From NCBI GenBank assembly GCA_050741255.1, contig JBOIEQ010000204.1:1-6374 (forward strand): a DNA stretch of 6,374 bases. Direction: 5' to 3'. Below, in pieces: positions 1-5,898 of the stretch; positions within the stretch are counted from its first letter, which is position 1; the number at the start of each line of letters is the position of its first letter. Made by a program: the position numbers and the translations under genes. The stretch is from CAZXNF01 sp050741255. Lineage in GTDB: Bacteria; Pseudomonadota; Gammaproteobacteria; Burkholderiales; SG8-41. The notes under the pieces were generated by a model. That model made no database searches, was not told where the DNA came from, and saw only the letters and a list, made by a program, of their open reading frames with translations.

Positions 1-910
1 GGAAATACGGCAGCGCGCCGAAGGCGCCCGCCACCGCGCCGGGCATGTTGTCGCCCGCCGGCAGGCCCTCGAGTCTCGCGTGCACGCCCACCAGGCTGAA
101 GGCGAAGATGCAGACGAAGCCCAGCACGCCGGCGACGATGAAGGCCCGCAGCATGGTCCTCTCCCGCGTGATGAAGCCGCGGTCGGTCAGCACTGGGTCG
201 TGGAAAGGGTAGGACAGCACCTGCAGCAGGGCTACCAGCACCAGGTCCACGCCGCCCGCCAGGCTGAAGTGGCCCTGCGACAGCAGCGTGGCCGTGCCAT
301 GGCGCGGCAGCACCAGGAAGAGCACGACCGCGAGCACCAGCATGAACAGCAGGCCCTGCACCACGTCGGTCACGATCGAGCTGCGCAGGCCGCCCTTCAG
401 GCTGTAGAACAGCGTGGCCGCGGTGAACAGCAGGGCGGCGCCGATGAAGGCGGCGGAGCCGGGCGCGCCGTAATAGGCGCCGACGACCGCCGTGTTGCTC
501 CAGATTTCGTTGTAGAGCCGGATCAGCACGGCGAGCGTGAAGGCGATGGCGGCCGGCCGGCCGTAGCGCCCGATCAGGAAGGACGTGAGCCCGGTCGCGC
601 CGTGGCGCGTGCGCAGCCGGTAGATGACCCAGCCGGCCAGCGGGATCGACAGCCAGTAGGTGGCGTAGGCGAGCCCCCCCACCACGCCGAGCGACGCGCC
701 GAGGTTGGCGGCGTTGGTCACCGACTTGGCGAAAATCCAGCTGATGAAGACGCTCATCATCAGCGCCCACTCGCTCGCCGGGCGGCCGGCGTTGTCGGTG
801 CCGCGGAAGAAAGCCGACAGCGTGCTGGCCTGCGGCGACATCGCGTACATCACACTGCCGTACAGCAGCAGGAAACCCCAGAAATACAGGCTGAAGGCGG
901 GTTCGATCAT
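1..910 (-). CDS. Sodium:solute symporter (SSS family), N-terminal 303 residues, cut by window edge
   Basis: This gene probably encodes an inner-membrane Na+-coupled transporter of the SSS (PutP/SGLT-like) family; the solute cannot be read from the sequence. The visible 303 residues are strongly hydrophobic. Membrane segments are apparent near residues 5-25, 47-64, 74-97, 119-133, 152-170, 179-201, 220-234 and 255-276. The stretch YSLKGGLRSSIVTDVVQ (169-185) matches the family hallmark of a Gly-Gly turn followed by a TD-hydrophobic-Q helix. SSS proteins usually exceed 450 residues, so roughly the last third lies beyond the left edge. The ATG at 910-908 overlaps the TGA of the upstream arsS-like gene (ATGA), which implies co-transcription and translational coupling. 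Context suggests, without proof, that it moves a substrate or product of the radical SAM enzyme. A run of seven G in the coding strand (674-680) leaves the frame intact. Confidence 0.85.
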   Translation of the reverse strand, partial: MIEPAFSLYFWGFLLLYGSVMYAMSPQASTLSAFFRGTDNAGRPASEWALMMSVFISWIFAKSVTNAANLGASLGVVGGLAYATYWLSIPLAGWVIYRLRTRHGATGLTSFLIGRYGRPAAIAFTLAVLIRLYNEIWSNTAVVGAYYGAPGSAAFIGAALLFTAATLFYSLKGGLRSSIVTDVVQGLLFMLVLAVVLFLVLPRHGTATLLSQGHFSLAGGVDLVLVALLQVLSYPFHDPVLTDRGFITRERTMLRAFIVAGVLGFVCIFAFSLVGVHARLEGLPAGDNMPGAVAGAFGALPYF

Positions 911-1866
911 GCGAGCGCGCCCCCGCAGCTCGAGCCCTGCCCGGCGGTGCAGCCGTAGCAATGGTCCCGGACCACGATGGGGTGGTTGGTCAGGTCGTGC
1001 CCGATCAGTTCCTTCAGGTGCGTCTTCGGCCGCGGACCCGACAGCGGCAGGCCCAGCATCTGGTTGAAGTCGCAGTCGTAGACATAACCCTGCCAGTCCA
1101 CCGACAGCAGCGTGCGGCACATCACCGACTCCAGATTTTCAGGCCGGTACGCATCCTTGAGCAGCGCCAGGTAGTCCTCGAACTGGCCTTTCGAGATGAG
1201 CATGGAGCCGAAGCGCTGGATCGGCATGTTGGTCAGCACGTACAGGCGATTGAAGCGGATGCCATGGTCCGCGCCGAGCCGGGCGCGGTAATCGGCCTCC
1301 AGTGGCCCCTGCGCCGGCGGGAGCGTCGGCCCCTGCGGGTTGTACACGAGGTCGAGCGAGAGACCCGTCTCCGCCGCGCCGTAACCCAGCGCGTTCAGGC
1401 GCTGCAGACCGCGGATGCTGGCTTCATACACGCCCTTGCCGCGCTGGCGGTCCACCAGTTCCTCGGTGTAACAGGGCAGCGAAGCCACGATCTCCACGCG
1501 GTGCGCGGCGAGGAAGTCGGCCAGGTCCTCCTGGCCGGGCTCCTCCAGCACCGTGAGGTTGCAGCGGTCCATGACGTGCACGCCAAGATCCGTCACGGTG
1601 GCGACGAGGTCGCGGAAATGCGGATTCAGTTCCGGCGCGCCGCCGGTCACATCGAGCGTTTTCACCCCGGCGGCCTGCACGTAGGCGATGATTTCGTTCA
1701 CCGTCTCGCGCGTCATCATCTCGGTGCGGGTCGGCCCGGCGTTGACGTGGCAGTGCAGGCAGGACTGGTTGCACTTGTAGCCGAGGTTGACCTGCAGGGT
1801 TTCGAGGCGGCGGCGGCGGAGGGCGGGAAAACCTTCGCGGTCGAGTCGGGGCAGTGTGGCGTGCAT
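907..1866 (-). CDS. arsS: ArsS-type radical SAM / Cys-rich protein (arsenosugar biosynthesis family)
   Basis: This is a 319-residue radical SAM enzyme. Residues 32-39 (CNQSCLHC) form the CxxxCxxC motif that binds the SAM-cleaving 4Fe-4S cluster, and TGGAPEL (74-80) is the Gly-rich SAM-contact strand. The C-terminal half (DUF3641-like) has C250, C265, C303, C306 and C314, enough for an auxiliary cluster, and ends in the family signature CYGCTAGQGSSCGG. Studied relatives (for example in Synechocystis) act after the arsenic methyltransferase ArsM and attach the deoxyadenosyl group to dimethylated arsenic, the first step to arsenosugars. That role is inferred from family here, since no arsM lies in the window. 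Some relatives are selenoproteins; here the tail position is an ordinary Cys. The ATG at 1866 is the only reasonable start: an in-frame TAG lies just upstream and AAGGA sits 11 nt before it. It leads the SSS symporter gene with a 4-nt overlap. Confidence 0.85.
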   Translation of the reverse strand: MHATLPRLDREGFPALRRRRLETLQVNLGYKCNQSCLHCHVNAGPTRTEMMTRETVNEIIAYVQAAGVKTLDVTGGAPELNPHFRDLVATVTDLGVHVMDRCNLTVLEEPGQEDLADFLAAHRVEIVASLPCYTEELVDRQRGKGVYEASIRGLQRLNALGYGAAETGLSLDLVYNPQGPTLPPAQGPLEADYRARLGADHGIRFNRLYVLTNMPIQRFGSMLISKGQFEDYLALLKDAYRPENLESVMCRTLLSVDWQGYVYDCDFNQMLGLPLSGPRPKTHLKELIGHDLTNHPIVVRDHCYGCTAGQGSSCGGALA

Positions 1867-1909
1867 CGTAGTGCGGATCCTTTGCTACTCGGCTGCTGGC
1901 GTCGCGGCG

Positions 1910-1938
1910 ATTGTGCGGTGCAGCCTGCCGATTGTCAT
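1910..1938 (-). promoter_or_regulatory. Candidate sigma70-type promoter for the arsS-symporter unit
   Basis: Read on the minus strand, ATGACA (1938-1933, five of six matches to the -35 consensus) is followed after exactly 17 nt by CACAAT (1915-1910, four of six matches to the -10). Transcription would start near 1903, giving a leader of about 37 nt with an AAGGA ribosome site. This is a consensus match by eye only. A 7-bp direct repeat, CGATTGT, overlaps both elements at a 21-bp spacing. Confidence 0.45.
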
Positions 1939-2028
1939 CCCGCTACGGGTGCGACGTGATAGCTTGGCAGCCGCGTTGACGGGATGGTCATTGAGTCGCT
2001 GCACGGGTGGTTTCCTTACACAGTCTCG

Positions 2029-2058
2029 TTGACCGCAAGGCTCTGATTACGCTATTGT
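2029..2058 (+). promoter_or_regulatory. Candidate sigma70-type promoter for xseB-ispA
   Basis: TTGACC (2029-2034, five of six matches) is followed after 18 nt by TATTGT (2053-2058, four of six matches). Transcription would begin near 2065, about 23 nt before the xseB ATG. A start there would exclude the possible upstream GTG of xseB at 2007. It is the best -35/-10 pair on the plus strand of the divergent region, but is unproven. Confidence 0.45.
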
Positions 2059-2087
2059 TTCAACCTCTTATCGAAGCGCCTCCCCCA

Positions 2088-2345
2088 ATGCCAAAATCAA
2101 TAAAAGCGCCCGGCGCGCCCGCCGCTGCGCCTACGTCCTTTGAAGGCGCGCTCACGGAGCTCGAATCCATCGTCTCCGGCATGGAGGACGGCGAGCTTTC
2201 GCTGGAGCATTCGCTCGTGGCCTACCGGCGCGGCGCCGAACTCCTGAAGTACTGCCAGGCCCAACTCGCCGATGCCCAGCGCCAGATCAAGGTGCTCGAG
2301 GGCGATACCCTGAAGCCTTTCGCCGGTGCCGACGATCCCGATTGA
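2088..2345 (+). CDS. xseB: Exodeoxyribonuclease VII small subunit
   Basis: XseB is the small subunit of exonuclease VII. Several copies bind one XseA chain to form a cytoplasmic enzyme that degrades single-stranded DNA from both ends to oligonucleotides. The 85-residue product has the usual family length. After a Pro/Ala-rich start (1-16) the family core runs from FEGALTELE (18-26) through GELSLEHSL (35-43) and YRRGAELL (46-53) to QIKVLEG (66-72), which would form the two-helix coiled hairpin. The ATG at 2088 is preferred over the in-frame GTG at 2007. The GTG would add 27 residues not typical of the family and lies upstream of the predicted transcription start. No clear Shine-Dalgarno is visible before the ATG. 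xseA is not in the window. Its last 20 nt are shared with ispA, a linkage common in proteobacteria. Confidence 0.93.
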   Translation: MPKSIKAPGAPAAAPTSFEGALTELESIVSGMEDGELSLEHSLVAYRRGAELLKYCQAQLADAQRQIKVLEGDTLKPFAGADDPD

Positions 2346-3228
2346 TTTCCAGGACTGGGCGCACCGGCACCAGGCTCGCATCGAATCCGCGCTCGCCGGC
2401 TGGCTGCCGGCACGCGAGATCGCGCCGGCGCGCCTGCACGCCGCGATGCGCTACGCCGTGCTGGGCGGCGGCAAGCGCGTGCGGCCGCTGCTGGCCTACG
2501 CCGCGGGCGAACTGGCCGTTGCGGATCCCGCGCATGTCGACCACGCGGCCGCCGCGGTCGAACTGATCCATGCCTATTCGCTGGTACACGACGACCTGCC
2601 GTGCATGGACGACGATGTATTGCGCCGGGGCAAACCGACCGTGCACGTCGAGTTCGACGAGCCCACCGCATTGCTCGTCGGCGACGCGCTGCAGAGTCTC
2701 GCCTTCCAGGTGCTGGCGGAAAAGCCGCCGGGCCAGGACGCGCTTGCGCAGAGCGGGATGGTGCGCTTGCTGGCTTCCGCGTCCGGTTCGCGCGGCATGG
2801 CGGGCGGCCAGCAGATCGATCTCGACGCTGTCGGCAAGACGCTGACCGCGCCGGAACTGGAATTCATGCACATCCACAAGACCGGCGCACTGATCCGCGC
2901 GGCGGCGGTGCTGGGCGCGCGCTGCGGCGCCGGGCTGACCGAGGCGGAGTTCGGCAAGCTCGATCACTTCGCCAAATGCGTGGGCCTCGCCTTCCAGGTG
3001 GTGGACGACGTGCTGGATGCCGAGGGTTCCACGGCGGCGCTCGGCAAGACCGCCGGCAAGGACGCGCAGCAGGGCAAGCCGACCTACGTCAGCGTCCTGG
3101 GCGCGGCGCAGGCGCGGCGCTTCGCGGAGGAGCTGCGCGCCGACGCGCATGCTTCGCTGGCAGGTTTCGGCGCGCGCGCGGAACGGCTGACGCAACTGGC
3201 GGATTTCATCGTGGTGCGCAAATCGTAA
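2326..3228 (+). CDS. ispA: Farnesyl diphosphate synthase (short-chain polyprenyl synthase)
   Basis: IspA condenses dimethylallyl diphosphate with two isopentenyl diphosphates in the cytoplasm to give C15 farnesyl diphosphate, the precursor of quinone side chains and undecaprenyl phosphate. The 300-residue product has LGGGKRVRP (46-54) for IPP binding, the first Asp-rich motif DDLPCMDDD (89-97), GDAL (119-122), the KT pair (185-186) and the second Asp-rich motif DDVLD (227-231). All catalytic Asp positions are present. Tyr84, five residues before the first Asp motif, fits the C15 product class of bacterial enzymes, though geranylgeranyl synthase activity cannot be excluded from sequence. The start is a GTG at 2326, inside the end of xseB: an in-frame TGA at 2311 rules out anything further upstream, and the next in-frame Met (residue 41) would remove conserved sequence. 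Translational coupling to xseB is likely. Confidence 0.95.
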   Translation: MPTIPIDFQDWAHRHQARIESALAGWLPAREIAPARLHAAMRYAVLGGGKRVRPLLAYAAGELAVADPAHVDHAAAAVELIHAYSLVHDDLPCMDDDVLRRGKPTVHVEFDEPTALLVGDALQSLAFQVLAEKPPGQDALAQSGMVRLLASASGSRGMAGGQQIDLDAVGKTLTAPELEFMHIHKTGALIRAAAVLGARCGAGLTEAEFGKLDHFAKCVGLAFQVVDDVLDAEGSTAALGKTAGKDAQQGKPTYVSVLGAAQARRFAEELRADAHASLAGFGARAERLTQLADFIVVRKS

Positions 3229-3236
3229 GGCGAATC

Positions 3237-3343
3237 TGCCGCCAAGACGCCAAGGACGCCAAGAAGTGCGAAAAGAAATGATAATAAGCCCGGGTTTCCT
3301 ATGCGTTGAGGCTTTTCTTGGCGTCCTTGGCGCCTTGGCGGCA
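3237..3343. repeat. 29-bp inverted repeat with 49-nt loop, probably a dispersed intergenic element
   Basis: The arms at 3237-3265 and 3315-3343 are reverse complements with one mismatch (A3247 against C3333). Each arm is built on a short internal repeat, CGCCAAG(A/G)ACGCCAAG-like, with a period of about 9 nt. The loop (3266-3314) is A-rich and contains CCCGGG. The element fills almost the whole ispA-dxs gap. As RNA it would form a very stable hairpin ending 8 nt before the dxs ATG. No T-run follows on either strand, so it does not look like an intrinsic terminator. The CGCCAAGGACGCCAAG core is, from memory, a recurrent intergenic sequence in several bacterial phyla; whether it is multicopy in this genome cannot be seen here. 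Confidence 0.85.
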
Positions 3344-3351
3344 AAATAATA

Positions 3352-5205
3352 ATGAGTTACGAACTCCTCGACCGCATCCACGACCCGCGCGATCTGCGCG
3401 AACTCGACCGTGGCATGCTGAAGCAGCTCGCGGACGAGTTACGCGCCTTCCTGATCGAGTCGGTCAGCCAGACCGGCGGTCATCTGTCGTCCAATCTCGG
3501 TACCGTCGAACTGACGATCGCGCTGCACAGTGTGTTCGATACGCCCAACGACCGCATCGTGTGGGATGTCGGCCACCAGACCTACGGACACAAGGTGCTG
3601 ACCGGACGCCGCGAGGCCATGAAGACGCTGCGCATGTGGGAGGGCCTGGGCGGTTTCCCGCGCCGTGACGAAAGCGTCTACGACACCTTCGGCACCGCGC
3701 ATTCCTCCACCTCGATCAGCGCCGCGCTGGGCATGGCGGTGGCGGCCAAGCTGGAGGGCGTCGAACGGCACTGCGTCGCGGTGATCGGCGACGGCGCGTT
3801 GACCGGCGGCATGGCCTTCGAGGCGCTGAACAACGCGGTGGACACCGGCGCGGATGTGCTGGTCATCCTCAACGACAACGACATGTCGATCTCGCCGCCG
3901 GTCGGCGCGCTGAACAAGTACCTGGCCAAGCTGATGTCGGGCCGTTTCTACGCCGCCGCCAAGCGCGCCGGCGAGAAGGTGCTGGGTGACCTCGCCCGCC
4001 GCGCCGAGGAGCACATGAAGGGCATGGTCATCCCCGGCACGCTGTTCGAGGAATTCGGCTTCAACTACATCGGCCCGATCGACGGCCACGACCTCGACGC
4101 GCTGATCCCGACGCTGAAGAACATCCGGGCGTTGAAGGGCCCGCAGTTCCTGCATGTCGTGACCAAGAAGGGGCAGGGCTACAAGCTCGCCGAGGTCGAC
4201 CCGGTGCTCTACCACGGGGTGTCCAGGTTCAAGCCCGACGACGGCATCGTCAGCGGCAAGGGCGGCGGCAAGCCCACCTACACGCAGGTGTTCGGCGAGT
4301 GGTTGTGCGACATGGCGGCGCTCGACCCGCGGCTGGTGGCGATCACGCCGGCCATGCGTGAAGGCTCGGGCATGGTGAAGTTCTCGGAGCGTTTTCCCGA
4401 TCGCTACTTCGACGCCGGCATCGCCGAACAGCATGCTGTCACCTTTGCCGCGGGACTGGCCTGCGACGGCATGAAGCCGGTGGTCGCGATCTACTCCACA
4501 TTTTTGCAGCGCGGCTACGACCAGCTGATCCACGACGTGCTGATCCAGAACCTGCCCGTGGTCTTCGCGCTCGACCGCGCAGGCCTGGTCGGCGCCGATG
4601 GCGCCACCCACCACGGCGCCTTCGACCTGTCCTTCCTGCGCTGTCTGCCCAACCTGACGGTGATGGTGCCCGCGGACGAGAACGAGTGCCGGCAGATGCT
4701 GTACACCGCCTTCCGGATGAATACGCCGGTGGCCGTGCGCTACCCGCGCGGCAGCGGCCCGGGCGTGGCCTTGCAGCAGGAGATGCATGCCCTCGCCGTC
4801 GGCCTCGGCGAAATCCGCCGTCAGGGCAGGAAGCTCGCGCTACTGTCGAAGAAAGTCGCGCTGCTCGCTTTCGGGTCGATGCTCACGCCCGCGCTGGCCG
4901 CCGGCGAGGAGCTCGACGCCACGGTCGCCAACATGCGCTACGTGAAACCGCTGGACGATGCGCTGGTGGCCGAGCTGGCCCGCTCGCACGATCTCCTGGT
5001 CACCATCGAGGAGAATGTCGTGATGGGTGGCGCCGGCAGTGCGGTGCTGGAATCCCTGCAGCGCGCGGGCCTGAACGTGCCGCTGCTGCAACTCGGCTTG
5101 CCTGACCATTTTGTCGACCAGGGCGACCCGGCACTGCAAATCGCGCATTGCGGGTTGGACAAGGACGGCATCGTCAAAAGCATCCGTGCCCGCCTGGCCG
5201 GATAA
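3352..5205 (+). CDS. dxs: 1-deoxy-D-xylulose-5-phosphate synthase
   Basis: Dxs is a thiamine-diphosphate enzyme that joins pyruvate and glyceraldehyde 3-phosphate to DXP with loss of CO2. It is the entry step of the MEP isoprenoid pathway and also feeds thiamine and pyridoxal synthesis. The 617-residue product is full length. Domain I carries H44 in TGGHLSSNLG (41-50), the ThDP/Mg2+ motif GDGALTGG (146-153) and NDNDMSIS (174-181). Domain II carries E359 in GIAEQH (356-361), the general acid-base Glu region, and DRAGLVGADG (408-417). RYPRG (463-467) precedes the C-terminal domain. A probable 7-residue imperfect tandem duplication (494-500 and 501-507) lies at the domain II/III junction. The ATG at 3352 gives the normal family N-terminus. 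It has no good Shine-Dalgarno, because the inverted repeat occupies that position. Transcription may be shared with xseB-ispA or start inside the gap. Confidence 0.97.
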   Translation: MSYELLDRIHDPRDLRELDRGMLKQLADELRAFLIESVSQTGGHLSSNLGTVELTIALHSVFDTPNDRIVWDVGHQTYGHKVLTGRREAMKTLRMWEGLGGFPRRDESVYDTFGTAHSSTSISAALGMAVAAKLEGVERHCVAVIGDGALTGGMAFEALNNAVDTGADVLVILNDNDMSISPPVGALNKYLAKLMSGRFYAAAKRAGEKVLGDLARRAEEHMKGMVIPGTLFEEFGFNYIGPIDGHDLDALIPTLKNIRALKGPQFLHVVTKKGQGYKLAEVDPVLYHGVSRFKPDDGIVSGKGGGKPTYTQVFGEWLCDMAALDPRLVAITPAMREGSGMVKFSERFPDRYFDAGIAEQHAVTFAAGLACDGMKPVVAIYSTFLQRGYDQLIHDVLIQNLPVVFALDRAGLVGADGATHHGAFDLSFLRCLPNLTVMVPADENECRQMLYTAFRMNTPVAVRYPRGSGPGVALQQEMHALAVGLGEIRRQGRKLALLSKKVALLAFGSMLTPALAAGEELDATVANMRYVKPLDDALVAELARSHDLLVTIEENVVMGGAGSAVLESLQRAGLNVPLLQLGLPDHFVDQGDPALQIAHCGLDKDGIVKSIRARLAG

Positions 5206-5220
5206 CGCGGGGCTGCGGGT

Positions 5221-5247
5221 TATACTGGTCGGCCTGTCCGCAAGGAG
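5221..5247 (+). promoter_or_regulatory. folE leader: possible -10 element and clear ribosome binding site
   Basis: The 48-nt gap after dxs holds TATACT (5221-5226), five of six matches to a -10 hexamer, but no convincing -35 element at 16-18 nt spacing. AAGGAG (5242-5247) lies 6 nt before the folE ATG and is the strongest Shine-Dalgarno in the window. It fixes the folE start. The promoter part is tentative; the ribosome site is clear. Confidence 0.5.
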
Positions 5248-5253
5248 TTCTGC

Positions 5254-5898
5254 ATGAATCCGAAACCCCGGGTGGTGACTCCGAACGATGCTGACGCAGC
5301 CGCGTCGCCGTCGGTCGCGGGCACCCCCGATCCCGATGCGACGACACGCATCGCCGGACATTTCCAAGGCATCCTGGACGAACTGGGCGAAGACGCCGCG
5401 CGCGAAGGCCTGCTGAGGACGCCCGAACGTTACGCCAAGGCCATGCAGTTCCTGACCCAGGGCTACCGGCTCGATCCGGCGGCGATCCTGCGCTCGGCGA
5501 TGTTCAACGAGGATTACCGGCAGATGGTGATCGTGAAGGACATCGAGATCTACTCCATGTGCGAGCACCACGTGCTGCCCTTTTTCGGCAAGGCGCACGT
5601 CGCCTACATCCCCAACGGCCGCATCGTCGGCCTCTCGAAGATTCCGCGCGTGGTCGACGCCTTCGCGCGCCGGCTGCAGGTGCAGGAGCGCCTTACGGTG
5701 CAGATCCGCGACAGCATCGAGGAGGCGCTCAAGCCGCAGGGCGTCGCCGTGGTGATCGAAGCCCAGCACATGTGCATGATGATGCGTGGCGTGGAAAAAC
5801 AGAACTCAGTCATGAGCACATCGGTAATGCTTGGCGCATTCCGCGAGTCCTGCAACACTCGGCATGAATTTCTTCAACTGATCGGACGAGGCCGCTAA
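5254..5898 (+). CDS. folE: GTP cyclohydrolase I (type IA)
   Basis: FolE opens the guanine ring of GTP and rearranges it to 7,8-dihydroneopterin triphosphate plus formate, the first step to folate and to tetrahydromonapterin. It acts as a cytoplasmic decamer with Zn2+ in each active site. The 214-residue product has the expected zinc ligands C103 and H106 in CEHHVLPF (103-110) and C174 in QHMCMMMRG (171-179). H105 and H172 match the catalytic histidines. RTPERYAKAM (55-64) and KIPRVVDAFARR (129-140) are further family signatures. Residues 1-30 are a poorly conserved Ala/Pro/Asp-rich tail. The Shine-Dalgarno AAGGAG supports the ATG chosen. It is a Zn-dependent FolE1, not the FolE2 type. folX starts on the next nucleotide after the stop codon. 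Confidence 0.97.
   Translation: MNPKPRVVTPNDADAAASPSVAGTPDPDATTRIAGHFQGILDELGEDAAREGLLRTPERYAKAMQFLTQGYRLDPAAILRSAMFNEDYRQMVIVKDIEIYSMCEHHVLPFFGKAHVAYIPNGRIVGLSKIPRVVDAFARRLQVQERLTVQIRDSIEEALKPQGVAVVIEAQHMCMMMRGVEKQNSVMSTSVMLGAFRESCNTRHEFLQLIGRGR

Noticed and set aside
674..680. Run of seven C (G7 in the symporter coding strand) as a phase-variable tract
   Set aside because: Seven bases is short for slippage switching, the frame is intact, and it encodes part of a Gly-rich membrane segment in a GC-rich gene.
80..958. Plus-strand open frame of 292 codons opposite the symporter
   Set aside because: Its product is a low-complexity His/Gln/Arg/Glu/Ala-rich chain typical of the antisense of a GC-rich gene, and the opposite strand has a clear membrane transporter.
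961..1959. Plus-strand open frame of 332 codons opposite arsS
   Set aside because: It is antisense to a gene with full radical SAM motifs, and its product has no recognisable domain.
1976..1981. TTGACG as a -35 element for xseB
   Set aside because: No -10-like hexamer lies at 16-18 nt downstream, and a better promoter lies closer to the gene.
2007..2087. Upstream GTG start adding 27 residues to XseB
   Set aside because: The extension is unlike XseB N-termini, and the best promoter would start transcription after it.
3280..3285. GATAAT in the hairpin loop as a -10 element for dxs
   Set aside because: Five of six bases match, but there is no -35 element at 16-18 nt and no extended -10, so a promoter is not supported.
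3237..3351. Intrinsic terminator between ispA and dxs
   Set aside because: The stem is strong, but no T-run follows it on either strand, and the loop is 49 nt long.
2287..3381. Minus-strand open frame of 364 codons opposite ispA
   Set aside because: It runs through the inverted repeat and across ispA, which has all catalytic motifs; its composition is that of a GC shadow.
3439..4788. Minus-strand open frame of 449 codons opposite dxs
   Set aside because: Long, but the product is His/Val/Gly/Arg-rich without motifs, and dxs on the other strand is complete and certain.
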